64,000 nucleotides of DNA from Sulfurovum sp. UBA5198. Lineage in GTDB: Bacteria; Campylobacterota; Campylobacteria; Campylobacterales; Sulfurovaceae. Positions 25,016 to 34,143 of this stretch are shown here, one piece after another (positions within the stretch are counted from its first letter, which is position 1; each line of letters opens with the position of its first letter). Under the pieces are notes generated by a model, which was not told the origin of the DNA, did not search any database, and worked only from the letters and a program-made list of their open reading frames with translations. Where the stretch lies: contig DHVW01000013.1 of NCBI GenBank assembly GCA_002412865.1, positions 1 through 64,000 of the forward strand. Direction: 5' to 3'. The position numbers and the translations under genes are program-made.

Positions 25016-26973
25016 TATCTTATTGGTGTTCCATTCATTTTTGGTGCTTCTGGGCGTATTAGATGCAATCCATTTGCATCTTTTGCTGCAAGTAGCATTC
25101 CCTCACTATGATTTCCCATTAGTTTAGCTGGTTTTAGATTAGCTACTACACACACTTGAGTGTTCAAAAGTTGTGCTGGAGTGTAAAACTCTTTTATTCC
25201 TGCTACTATTTGTCTTGGTTTATCCTCACCAATATCAACCTGGAGTATCAGAAGTCTATCACTTTTTGGTACTTCGTGAGCCTCAATGACAGTGCCTATC
25301 TTTAATGAAGTGAGGAAAAATTGATCTATGCCTATAAGTGCAACTCCATCACTGTCATTTGACTCTACTTTCTCGCCACTACTTATTACTTTTTTCTTTG
25401 TCTCTTCTGCTACTTTAGTTTCAACAATTTCCAACAATGACTCTTCAATTCTAGGAAACAAAGGGGGAACTTTTGAAATTGTGAATTGATTTAAAAGCTC
25501 ATCATTGTTTATGAATTTAACAAACGACTCGTTATTAATCTCAAAATTTAGGGCATCAGATATTATTTTTGTAGTCTTAGGCATTACAGGATATAGCATT
25601 ATAGCAACTCTAGCAAGTATATTAGAAATTAGTGCAACTAGTGCCATGGCTTCGTCACTCTTGCCATCTTTCATTAACACCCAAGGCTGGTGCTTGTCAA
25701 TTGCTCTATTAGCAACTGCTAACGGTCTCCATAGCTCTTCTAGGTATCTGTGGATTTGCATATCAAACATCATAGGTTCTAACTTAACAAGAGATTGTTT
25801 AACCTCTACAAGTTCATCACTGTAAAATTCCAACACTTTTGATGAGTCAATATTACACTCAAAATACTTTTCACTCATACCAATTAGACGATTAAGCAAG
25901 TTTCCGAGATCATTTCCAAGGTCACTATTGATTCTATCGATAAGTGCTTTTTGACTAAAATCACCATCCCCACCAAAAGGCACTTCGCGAAGCATAAAGT
26001 ATCTGAAATTATCCAAGCCATAGGCATCAGCTACCTCTTTTGGATTTACGACATTTCCTTTTGATTTACTCATCTTCTCGCCATCTCTAGTCCACCAGCC
26101 ATGGGCTGCTATATGCTTAGGTAAAGGCAAATCAAGACTCATCAAAAATGCAGGCCAATATATGGCGTGAAATCTCAAAATATCTTTACCTATTAGTTGA
26201 ACACGAGCTGGCCAATATTTCATTCCAGCTTCATCATCGCCATAACCCAAAGCGGTTAAGTAATTCATAAGTGCATCAAGCCATACATACATTACATGTT
26301 TTGGGTCATTGAGACTTTCAGGTAATTTCACACCCCAATCAAAACTAGTGCGAGTAATTGATAAATCTTCTAGTCCACTCTCGACAAAACGAATAACTTC
26401 ATTTCTTTTACTCTTTGGCAATATACAGTCTGGATTATCATTGTACCAAGCTAGTAATTTATCTTGATATTTTGATAATTTAAAGAAATAACTCTCTTCT
26501 TCTACAATAGAAGTTGCCTTTCCGCACTCAGGACAGCCATTTTCATCTACAAGCTGTATTTTGGTGAAAAATGCCTCACAAGATACACAGTAGTGACCTT
26601 TGTATACATCTTTGTATATGTCACCATTGTCATGCATTTTAGAAAAAGCATACTGGACACCTTTCTTATGCTTCTCATCAGTAGTACGGATAAAAGAATC
26701 ATATGAAATTTCAAACTCATCCCAAAGATTCTTAAATGAAGCAGAAATTTTATCAGCATACGCTTTTGGAGTTTCACCTCTAGATACTGCTGCCTCTTCT
26801 ATCTTTTGACCATGTTCATCTGTTCCAGTCAAAAAGAAAGTATCATGACCTAATAGCCTTGAATACCTAGCGATTGTGTCAGCTATGATAGTAGTATAGG
26901 CATGACCGATGTGTGCAATATCATTTACGTAGTAGATTGGTGTTGTAATATAGATTGGTTTGTGGCATGTCAT
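25015..26973 (-). CDS. metG: Methionine-tRNA ligase
   Basis: 652 residues from ATG 26973, which has GGAAG 8 bases upstream and gives the usual N-terminus TCHKPIYITTPIYYVND; the frame extends to 27036 without support. Class I synthetase signatures HIGH (in AHIGHAYTT) and KMSKS (GEKMSKSKGN). A CxxC...CxxC zinc knuckle (CVSC, CPEC) lies near residue 130. The C-terminal 110 residues (LKIGTVIEAHEVPKSDRLL onward) are the EMAP-II-like tRNA-binding domain that dimerises the enzyme. Confidence 0.96.
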   Translation of the reverse strand: MTCHKPIYITTPIYYVNDIAHIGHAYTTIIADTIARYSRLLGHDTFFLTGTDEHGQKIEEAAVSRGETPKAYADKISASFKNLWDEFEISYDSFIRTTDEKHKKGVQYAFSKMHDNGDIYKDVYKGHYCVSCEAFFTKIQLVDENGCPECGKATSIVEEESYFFKLSKYQDKLLAWYNDNPDCILPKSKRNEVIRFVESGLEDLSITRTSFDWGVKLPESLNDPKHVMYVWLDALMNYLTALGYGDDEAGMKYWPARVQLIGKDILRFHAIYWPAFLMSLDLPLPKHIAAHGWWTRDGEKMSKSKGNVVNPKEVADAYGLDNFRYFMLREVPFGGDGDFSQKALIDRINSDLGNDLGNLLNRLIGMSEKYFECNIDSSKVLEFYSDELVEVKQSLVKLEPMMFDMQIHRYLEELWRPLAVANRAIDKHQPWVLMKDGKSDEAMALVALISNILARVAIMLYPVMPKTTKIISDALNFEINNESFVKFINNDELLNQFTISKVPPLFPRIEESLLEIVETKVAEETKKKVISSGEKVESNDSDGVALIGIDQFFLTSLKIGTVIEAHEVPKSDRLLILQVDIGEDKPRQIVAGIKEFYTPAQLLNTQVCVVANLKPAKLMGNHSEGMLLAAKDANGLHLIRPEAPKMNGTPIR

Positions 26974-27128
26974 AGTATTGCTTCCTAACAAATGAGTTTT
27001 GGATTTTACAAAATTGTGTAAAATATTTATCGACATTGTATCGTAGTGTCGCTTTGAGTATCCATTTGCATAAAATATTAAAACATATCAATAAAAATAT
27101 TTATACTTTAGAGCAGGGATGTACATTG

Positions 27129-27761
27129 TTAGCTCTTTATATTATCCCAAAAGAAATCAACATGCTTTTCAAACAATGAAACCATAGCTGAAGTTGATTT
27201 TTTATCCTGTTTAAATAGTGAAATCTGCATTTGGTAGAAAAACAGTGGAGCAAAGAACTCATTGGCTAGTATTAGTGGATCATTTGACTTTATAATATCA
27301 TTTTGCATCATTTCAAAGAGCAATGAAGATAACTTCTTCACATTTGTTTGGTAAAAATATTCACTATATATCTCTCTTACTCGCTCATTATTGTATATCT
27401 CTTGTATTAAAAGCTTGAATAGTGCCTCATTTTTGATATCAAAACTAATTAATTTAAATGTTGTAGAAATAGAAAGTAATAATGATTTACCTTGCAATCT
27501 ATCGCTGACATTATCTTTTGATATAAAAATATTAGCAATAGCTGATGTCATAAGCTCTTCTACGAGAGTCTCTAGTATCTCATCTTTATTTTTAAAGTGA
27601 TTGTATAATGCACTTTGCTTAACTCCAACACTATTAGCAATATCTCTAACCGTAGTAGCTTTAAACCCTTTAGATGAAAATAGGGCGAGAGACTGTGCTA
27701 ATATGTTCTTTTTGGTCTTAAAACCTCTACTGAATTCTTTTAAATCTACATCAATGCTCAT
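27129..27761 (-). CDS. TetR/AcrR-family transcriptional regulator
   Basis: 210 residues. The N-terminal HTH reads ILAQSLALFSSKGFKATTVR, then DIANSVGVKQSALYNHFKNKDEIL, a textbook TetR DNA-binding domain; the C-terminal about 150 residues are helical and variable (ligand domain). Four copies of a 15-bp motif lie 39-171 bases upstream of its start, strongly suggesting autorepression. The only nearby candidate target is the short-chain dehydrogenase gene at 28077-28886, which is upstream on the same strand; the operators are between the two genes, so the regulator itself is the sure target. Confidence 0.92.
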   Translation of the reverse strand: MSIDVDLKEFSRGFKTKKNILAQSLALFSSKGFKATTVRDIANSVGVKQSALYNHFKNKDEILETLVEELMTSAIANIFISKDNVSDRLQGKSLLLSISTTFKLISFDIKNEALFKLLIQEIYNNERVREIYSEYFYQTNVKKLSSLLFEMMQNDIIKSNDPLILANEFFAPLFFYQMQISLFKQDKKSTSAMVSLFEKHVDFFWDNIKS

Positions 27762-27799
27762 AACTTCACGCTCCTGCTTATTCTATTGACATTATAGTT

Positions 27800-27932
27800 A
27801 ACATTTGTTCATATGTCAATAGTCTAATATGAACAAATGTTCTTATTAGTAGAATATTGTGTCAATATATAATGAACATTTGTTCATATAGAATAACGGT
27901 TCTTTTTATTATAAATTAACATATGTTCATAT
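27800..27932. promoter_or_regulatory. Cluster of four TetR-type operator copies
   Basis: The 15-mer AACATTTGTTCATAT occurs at 27800-27814, inverted at 27827-27841 and again direct at 27875-27889; a one-base variant AACATATGTTCATAT is at 27918-27932. Each contains the dyad GAACA-nn-TGTTC in some register. They occupy the gap upstream of the TetR-family gene start at 27761. The rest of the 315-base gap (27762-28076) is A/T-rich with no ORF. Confidence 0.8.
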
Positions 27933-28076
27933 AAAGTAATGTAAGGCTCGTAATTAAGAGTGATTGAGTATTTAGGAGTATAAAAATTAAGTGTATTTCA
28001 GATACTTTATGGCATTACACTATGTAGATTTGTTGCATTTTATATATTGGTTAACATAATATTAATTCTATTTAAA

Positions 28077-28886
28077 TTAAATCTTCCCAAGTATATAATC
28101 TAACATATTGGTGCTAAGCACTCTTTTTAATACACCAAGCAAACAAGTAGCTTTAGTTATATAGTATCTAGGCTTTAGTTTTTTAGCCACTATAATCTTA
28201 TATGCAACTCTTGCAACAGATATCGCCTCTTCATTAAATGGTACTCTTTTGCCTGTTCCATTTACATTTGCCTCATAAGCCGCTTGATGGATTGAACCAT
28301 TCATATCTATGTTCTCTTTAAGCTTTTTGATGGCATTAATGCGGAAATTACTAGTTATTGGACCTGTATTTAGAGTGACTACACTGATTCCAGTACCTTT
28401 TAGCTCAAGCCTTAGCGTGTCACTAAGTCCTTCTACTGCATATTTACTAGCATTATAAGCACCTCGTCCAGCAAGTGAAATAATCCCTAAAACGGAACTA
28501 TGCTGGATTATCTTGCCATATCCTTGTTTTCTCATAACTTTCACTATTTGTCTAGTGCATTCATGCAAACCAAAAACATTTGTTTCAAACTGCTCTCTTA
28601 GTATCTTTGTTGGCAAATCCTCAATCATAGATGGCTGACCATATCCTGCATTATTAAACCACACATCTATCACTGTATGTTTTTCAATTACGAATTGTAT
28701 AACACTTGCTATATGTGTGCTATTTGTAACATCAAGTTGCTTTGCATCTTCAAATCCAATTCTACGCAACATTTCTACATCTTGAGGCTTTCTAGCAGTA
28801 GGACAAACTTTAAAGCCACGCTGTTTGAGATATAGTGCAGTAGCAAGCCCTATTCCACTACTACAACCTGTTATTACTACCGTCAT
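28077..28886 (-). CDS. Short-chain dehydrogenase/reductase
   Basis: 269 residues. Cofactor loop TGCSSGIG (TGxxxGIG) near residue 7 and NNAGYG near residue 88; catalytic Ser and YNASKY (YxxxK) near residues 140-160; GPITSNF after it. The plan is a classical NAD(P)-dependent SDR acting on a small alcohol or ketone; substrate unknown. The 15 C-terminal residues are hydrophobic. It lies upstream of the TetR gene, from which it is separated by the operator cluster. Confidence 0.9.
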   Translation of the reverse strand: MTVVITGCSSGIGLATALYLKQRGFKVCPTARKPQDVEMLRRIGFEDAKQLDVTNSTHIASVIQFVIEKHTVIDVWFNNAGYGQPSMIEDLPTKILREQFETNVFGLHECTRQIVKVMRKQGYGKIIQHSSVLGIISLAGRGAYNASKYAVEGLSDTLRLELKGTGISVVTLNTGPITSNFRINAIKKLKENIDMNGSIHQAAYEANVNGTGKRVPFNEEAISVARVAYKIIVAKKLKPRYYITKATCLLGVLKRVLSTNMLDYILGKI

Positions 28887-28961
28887 TGTTTCATTTCCTT
28901 ATTTAATATTATTTAGTATATATTACCACACCAAGTAAATACCTTAATTTTGATACAATTA

Positions 28962-29041
28962 TTTTGTGCATAATCAAGGCGAAACTTTGAGAGCATAGCC
29001 TAAGCTACGCTAAGAAGTTTTAACGATTAGTATGTGCAAAA
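28962..29041. repeat. REP-like imperfect palindrome of about 80 bp
   Basis: Outer arms TTTTGTGCATAATC and GATTAGTATGTGCAAAA pair with mismatches. The inner arms AAACTTTGAGAGCATAGC and GCTACGCTAAGAAGTTT pair around a CTAA loop. The result is a long cruciform-capable element between the dehydrogenase start and the bioV end. Confidence 0.5.
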
Positions 29042-29056
29042 GCATTGTACCTTTCA

Positions 29057-29161
29057 GGGAGCATGATAGACAAGCAATCTTTGGATGAAAAAAGTCTCGA
29101 ATTACCTACGGGTAGTCCTTTAACTTTTTTCATCCAAATCTTACTATCTCTGATGCTCTCA
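29057..29161. repeat. Large inverted repeat overlapping the bioV 3' end
   Basis: TTGGATGAAAAAAGT at 29081-29095 is the exact reverse complement of 29123-29137. Outside these arms, GGGAGCATGATAGAC and GTAAGATTTGG-side sequences pair imperfectly out to about 29058 and 29160. The right arm contains the last codons and stop of bioV. The stem could act as a transcription terminator for bioV, or the duplication may mark a past inverted insertion. Confidence 0.55.
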
Positions 29162-29693
29162 AAACTGAGGTATTTACTTGGTGTGGTAATAATAAGTGTC
29201 CAGCATTTTTTATCTTATACACGGTGCATATTTTAGAGAAAAATTCTAAACATCTTTCTGTATCAACTATTTTATCCATGCCACCAACAAAAACCTCTAT
29301 CCCCACTCCTCTAGTTTTAATGGTTTTAAGCTTTTCTATATCCCATACATATGTTAAAAGTTCTTCTAGCTCTTTGGCCGTTCCTTGTGATTTGTAACTT
29401 GTAATCATGCTTGAATCTGCAGGATGTGTAGCATTCATATAAAATTGCTCTATATATTGTTCATGATTTGCACCAAAATATCTCATCTGTGCTCGAATGA
29501 AAGATTGTGTTGAAGATTGAAAAAATGCTGGAGAGAATAAAATAAGCTTATCTACTCTAGTTTGGCAATTAAGAACATACTCTAGTGCCTTTTGGGCTCC
29601 ATAACTAAATCCTGCAACAGTATACTCATTGGGCTTAAATAATGAACTAAATAGCTCATTGTCATTTTTCAGACAAAAACCACTAAAGTACAT
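29130..29693 (-). CDS. bioV: Pimeloyl-ACP methyl ester esterase BioV-like
   Basis: 187 residues, a short alpha/beta hydrolase. The opening MYFSGFCLKNDNELF, the nucleophile elbow GFSYGA near residue 29, the acid in GGMDKIVD and His in NAGHLLL complete a triad. The size and the FSGF...GFSYGA pattern match BioV, the Helicobacter-type esterase that frees pimeloyl-ACP from its methyl ester before biotin ring assembly. It overlaps the FtsH-like gene by 11 bases on the same strand. The other biotin genes are not in this window. Confidence 0.82.
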   Translation of the reverse strand: MYFSGFCLKNDNELFSSLFKPNEYTVAGFSYGAQKALEYVLNCQTRVDKLILFSPAFFQSSTQSFIRAQMRYFGANHEQYIEQFYMNATHPADSSMITSYKSQGTAKELEELLTYVWDIEKLKTIKTRGVGIEVFVGGMDKIVDTERCLEFFSKICTVYKIKNAGHLLLPHQVNTSVLRASEIVRFG

Positions 29694-31335
29694 TATCTAA
29701 CATTTTGAAAGTATCAAGCTGAGAAATATTTTCATTTTCTAAAATAAACTCTGCTATGTCATCTTGTACTGCAGCAAATTTAATAAGTATTTTTTTAACA
29801 TTTTGCGATGCTTCATTTAGTATCTCGTCACTAGTACCATTTGCACTCCCGAGTATGTCAAAGTTCTGGGATATATCAAGTGCTAAATCTCTTGCACTTT
29901 TAATATCATAATCACTAATATCAAAAGTATCATTATATTTGTTCTCTGTGGCTATAGTACCTGCAACTTTTACCATTAAAAGATTAAAGAGATATTTTTT
30001 TGACATAAGCATATCGTTTGGTCTGTGAAAAAGTGTTTCAGCTATTCCAATTTTGTCAAAATATATTCCATATAGCGATGCAATCAATGCTTTTGCAGCT
30101 TGATATGTTGCCTTTATTTCTCGTTCTTTATCGTTTAATATTACAATTCGTTTTTTGCCTATTGAGACTTTTTCTTTCACTGCTTCAAAATCTTCTATGC
30201 TTATGATTTTATTATTGTTTCTAAATGCATTAAAGGCTGCCTCATTTACCCATGTAGATAATGATGCAAAATTAAAACCAACACTCATTTTGGCAATTTT
30301 ATCTATATCTAAATTATAATTTTTCTTTGCCAAATATAGCTCTAAAGTTTTAACTCTCTCATAGAAATCAGGCAATGATACAAAAATTCTTCTATCAAAC
30401 CTGCCGGCCCTTAGAAGAGCTTCATCTAACACTTCTATTTTATTAGTAGCTGCAATTACAATAACTCCTGCACTATCTTCAAAACCATCCATTTCTGTGA
30501 GCAATTGGTTTAGTGTTGCTTCTCTCTCGTCATTTTGAAGTCCTGAGCGGCTTTTTCCAACAGCATCTATTTCGTCAATAAAAATAATACTTGGAGCATT
30601 TTTCTTTGCTTCCATGAAAAGCTCACTAACTCTTTTTGCACCCATTCCAACATATATCTGCACAAAAGATGCACCACTTTGATAATAAAAAGGCACAGAA
30701 GCCTCTCCAGCTACAGCTTTAGCTATCATGGTTTTACCAACACCTGGGGGACCAACCAAAAGTAGTCCTTTTGGAAGCCTAATATCAATCTCCTTATACT
30801 TTTGTGGAAATTTTAAAAAATCTATAATCTCCTCTAGCTCTTCTTTTACATCATTAATTCCAGCTACATCTTTAAAAGAAACTGATGATTTGATTGCTCT
30901 AATTTTGTCATGAACTATTTCGTTATCTTTTGATTTCGCCATTTTTTTAAATAGTATATTGTCTATTGAAGCTGGCTTAAAGTAATAAAATAAGAAAATT
31001 AATAAAGCAGATACAAACAATAGACTTAAAAATATTGGTAATATACTACTACTTTTTGTTTCTATTGGATATTTTGCAAAATATGCTGGAGAGTCGACTC
31101 CGTATTTATAAATCCTATAAATCTCATTATCGGTTTTTAGATACAAAAAATCACCATCAACTATAATTCGTTCTATTTTGCCACTATTGCCCAATATATC
31201 AGCTTCAGTTTTTGTGATTAATATAGAATTATCCCTACTAAACATATAAATAAGCAATAACAATAAAATGCCGAGGAATAGAAATATTAATTTAACTTGA
31301 GTGTTGCTATTAATATTTAAGCCAATTTTTTTCAT
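29683..31335 (-). CDS. FtsH-like membrane AAA+ ATPase with lost protease motif
   Basis: 550 residues with two N-terminal membrane spans (about residues 15-33 and 98-118) flanking a periplasmic loop, then an FtsH-type AAA domain: Walker A GPPGVGKT (195-202), Walker B IIFIDEIDAVG (250-260), second region of homology RAGRFDRR (309-316). At the place of the zinc motif HExxH the residues are Y411-Q-A-A-K415, so it cannot be a metalloprotease. The same type of protein sits next to mtaB in H. pylori and C. jejuni. It may unfold or extract membrane proteins without cutting them, or modulate the true FtsH. It overlaps mtaB and bioV. Confidence 0.88.
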   Translation of the reverse strand: MKKIGLNINSNTQVKLIFLFLGILLLLLIYMFSRDNSILITKTEADILGNSGKIERIIVDGDFLYLKTDNEIYRIYKYGVDSPAYFAKYPIETKSSSILPIFLSLLFVSALLIFLFYYFKPASIDNILFKKMAKSKDNEIVHDKIRAIKSSVSFKDVAGINDVKEELEEIIDFLKFPQKYKEIDIRLPKGLLLVGPPGVGKTMIAKAVAGEASVPFYYQSGASFVQIYVGMGAKRVSELFMEAKKNAPSIIFIDEIDAVGKSRSGLQNDEREATLNQLLTEMDGFEDSAGVIVIAATNKIEVLDEALLRAGRFDRRIFVSLPDFYERVKTLELYLAKKNYNLDIDKIAKMSVGFNFASLSTWVNEAAFNAFRNNNKIISIEDFEAVKEKVSIGKKRIVILNDKEREIKATYQAAKALIASLYGIYFDKIGIAETLFHRPNDMLMSKKYLFNLLMVKVAGTIATENKYNDTFDISDYDIKSARDLALDISQNFDILGSANGTSDEILNEASQNVKKILIKFAAVQDDIAEFILENENISQLDTFKMLDNVL

Positions 31336-32560
31336 CTCTAACCTCCATGCAATCTGCTATGATCCAATTACCTCTCAGATCATCATCACTTTGTACATCA
31401 ACTGCATTATAGTATTGATCATAGCCTTTATATGTACCGTCTTTGCCACTTTCTAGTAAAATATCTAAATTTTGTCTGTTATTTTTACGGAATATTAGAT
31501 TTTTATCTTTTATTATATTAGTTAATTCTAAATGTCTAACTTTAGCTATAGTTCCATTTACTATTCCATTTTTCATGACTGCTGAGCTTGTGCCATCTCG
31601 CTTAGAGTATGTAAAGGCATGTATGTGTGTTAATGGCAAATCAGCAATTTTACCTATCGCTTCGCTCCACTCTACTTCACCTTCTCCTGGATGACCAACA
31701 ATAAAATCAGTACCTATGGCATACCCAGCATTGCTAATTTTCTCTAATAGCCTAACATCTTCACTAAACTTATTTCTTCTATTCATAATCTTTAGCATAC
31801 TGTCACTTGTATGTTGCAATGCGATATGTAGATGCCTAGCCATCCATGGCTCATTCAAAAGCTCCATCATTTCGCTATCTATCTGTATAGGCTCAAGACT
31901 TCCAAGCCTAACTCTACGAACACCCCTGATATATGATATTTTTTTGAGTAAAGTCGCTAAAGATAATCCAATATCCCTACCGTAGCTTCCCATATTAGTT
32001 CCCGTTAGTACAAATTCTCCAAAGCCATTTGATGCCAAAAGTCTTATTTGTTCAAGTATGGTTTCTATTCCATGTGACCTAGCCTTGCCCCTAACGCTTG
32101 GAATAATGCAGTATGAACATTCAAAATCACAACCTTCTTGTATTTTTATAAATGCCCTACTTTTACCTATGAAATTTTCTACAACAGTTGTATCAATATG
32201 ATTAAGGTCACCAATTTCATAAAATCTCTCTTCACGCGAAAGAAGTTCACCTATTTTCTCTTTCTCGGAGTGTCCCATAACTCCAAAAACAGCACCATCA
32301 TCAAAAAGCTCTTCACCTTTTGAGTGCGAGCCACAGCCTGCTAAGATAACCTTTACATCTTTATTTTTTCGCTTTAGTGATGCTATATATTGACGCACAG
32401 AGCTATCAGCTCCATTTGTTACTGTACATGAATTAACTACAACAACATCGCTATCAAGTTCATCTTGCACTATTTGGCATGCACCAATTTTGGATATCAT
32501 TACTTGTGTATCAAATTGATTAGTTCTACAACCAAATGTTTTAAAGTAGACTTTTTTCAC
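31310..32560 (-). CDS. mtaB: tRNA (N6-L-threonylcarbamoyladenosine(37)-C2)-methylthiotransferase
   Basis: 416 residues. The N-terminal UPF0004 domain has Cys ligands in FGCRTNQFD, VNSCTVTN and LAGCGS for the second cluster; the radical-SAM core is CDFECSYCIIP (CxxxCxxC); the C-terminal part resembles a TRAM region. It converts t6A37 to ms2t6A37 in tRNAs that read ANN codons. The start overlaps the end of the mscS gene by one base; its 3' end overlaps the FtsH-like gene by 26 bases. This order matches HP0283-HP0286 as I recall it. Confidence 0.93.
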   Translation of the reverse strand: MKKVYFKTFGCRTNQFDTQVMISKIGACQIVQDELDSDVVVVNSCTVTNGADSSVRQYIASLKRKNKDVKVILAGCGSHSKGEELFDDGAVFGVMGHSEKEKIGELLSREERFYEIGDLNHIDTTVVENFIGKSRAFIKIQEGCDFECSYCIIPSVRGKARSHGIETILEQIRLLASNGFGEFVLTGTNMGSYGRDIGLSLATLLKKISYIRGVRRVRLGSLEPIQIDSEMMELLNEPWMARHLHIALQHTSDSMLKIMNRRNKFSEDVRLLEKISNAGYAIGTDFIVGHPGEGEVEWSEAIGKIADLPLTHIHAFTYSKRDGTSSAVMKNGIVNGTIAKVRHLELTNIIKDKNLIFRKNNRQNLDILLESGKDGTYKGYDQYYNAVDVQSDDDLRGNWIIADCMEVRDEKNWLKY

Positions 32561-34143
32561 TATATCTCGACCTCTTTGTTATTGTTTCTCATTGTTATAA
32601 ATTGTGTTGGGTACGCTAATGTTATATCATCTTCATTATTTATTCTTGATATTATTTCTGCACTTATTTGACTTCTTAATGATAGTGTGGCAAAACTATT
32701 TGTATAATACCAAACACTAATCTTCATGCCATATTCACCTATCATAGTAAATACTCTAGGCTCAGAATTCATGCCTCGTAAATTATATCTTCTGCGTAAT
32801 TTATTGAGTTGGATTTTAGTATTTTCTACATATTGACTTGAGTGTTTTAAAACTACTTCTTTTGTAATTAGTGATGCTTTATTTATGTTTGAATCAAATG
32901 TTATGGTAAAATCAATCCCATCCCATACGGTATTTAAGTCCTCATGATTATAACTAGCTATCATGTTTGTAAATATATAATTGTTTGGTATAAATATTAT
33001 GCGTCCGGCTCGTCTATTTATATTATATGTAATAAGCGTTACATCTTCATATAGTGTTATTTTCAATGTTGAAATATTAATAATATCCCCAACATATTCA
33101 GTTCCATCTTTAATAACTCTAATTCTATCTCCAACTTTTATGCTACCGCCAAAAAATATAGCAAACCATCCAATAATACTCATAAACCACTCTTTCATGG
33201 CAATGGCTATACCTGCAGAAGCAAATCCTAAAACTGTAGCAAGGTAACTAGCATTTTCTATATAAGCAAAAAGCAATACAAGTATAACAATAATAATAGA
33301 AGTTACATTAAGAATCTTATTGAATTTTAAAAAACGCTTCGAATCTAAAATATATTTTCTCATTAAACGCTTACCGACAAAAAGAAGTCCAATTAGTATA
33401 AATATAATCATCCCAACCCACATGGTTTTCATGCTTTCTTGCTTTATACCTTGGTTTACACTAATTGTTATTTCATCTAATTTTTTATCATAAACTAATT
33501 GTGTACTTTTAGCTACCTCTAAATACGGCTCTAATACTAACAAAAGTTTTTTGGTATCTGAAAGTTCTTTTATATAAACTTCATTGTCCACGATAGAAGA
33601 GATCATATCTTGTAGTAATTTCTCTTTCTGAATTAAATTTTCAACTGTAACGGACAATGATTTGTATTTATTATTATAGTCACTCTGCTCACTTTTTATA
33701 TTCTCAAGAAATGATAGTGCTGAAAATATAGCAAAAGGATTTGTTATTTTAGGTGCATTACCTATCTTAGTTGTAGAGACTAACTTATCAAATGGATCTT
33801 GCGTGTATTCTCCAAGTAATTTTAATTTACTATCTATTTCATCTTTATTTTTTTTTAGCTCTTTTAGTGTATCTTTTTGCTTATCTGTTAAAGTAGATTT
33901 TCGCTCAAGCCTTGCTATTTTTGTCTCTATAGCATTTTCGCTATCTTTTAGCTGCTGATACATTTTATAGTTTTCATAAGATGTGATCCATATGCTGTCA
34001 TGAAGTTCTTCATCAAGATCTTTTTTTGAACTGTTTAAGTCAACTATAGATACTTTTTCTATATTAACTGGTTTTTTTTCAATATTTGGAGTTGCATTCA
34101 AAAATATAGATATAGATAGTAGTAGAAATAATTTTTTAATCAT
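32560..34143 (-). CDS. MscS-family mechanosensitive ion channel
   Basis: 527 residues. Signal peptide (residues 1-18), a long periplasmic coiled-coil region (about 50-220, rich in Lys/Glu/Leu), membrane helices near residues 245-263, 278-298 and the pore-lining helix around LATVLGFASAGIAIAMKEWF, then the MscS beta domain (GGSIKVGDRIRVIKDGTEYVGDIINI) and a C-terminal cytoplasmic cage. It opens on hypo-osmotic shock. It overlaps aroB (ATGA) and mtaB, so it is in the aroB-mscS-mtaB operon. Confidence 0.9.
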   Translation of the reverse strand: MIKKLFLLLSISIFLNATPNIEKKPVNIEKVSIVDLNSSKKDLDEELHDSIWITSYENYKMYQQLKDSENAIETKIARLERKSTLTDKQKDTLKELKKNKDEIDSKLKLLGEYTQDPFDKLVSTTKIGNAPKITNPFAIFSALSFLENIKSEQSDYNNKYKSLSVTVENLIQKEKLLQDMISSIVDNEVYIKELSDTKKLLLVLEPYLEVAKSTQLVYDKKLDEITISVNQGIKQESMKTMWVGMIIFILIGLLFVGKRLMRKYILDSKRFLKFNKILNVTSIIIVILVLLFAYIENASYLATVLGFASAGIAIAMKEWFMSIIGWFAIFFGGSIKVGDRIRVIKDGTEYVGDIINISTLKITLYEDVTLITYNINRRAGRIIFIPNNYIFTNMIASYNHEDLNTVWDGIDFTITFDSNINKASLITKEVVLKHSSQYVENTKIQLNKLRRRYNLRGMNSEPRVFTMIGEYGMKISVWYYTNSFATLSLRSQISAEIISRINNEDDITLAYPTQFITMRNNNKEVEI

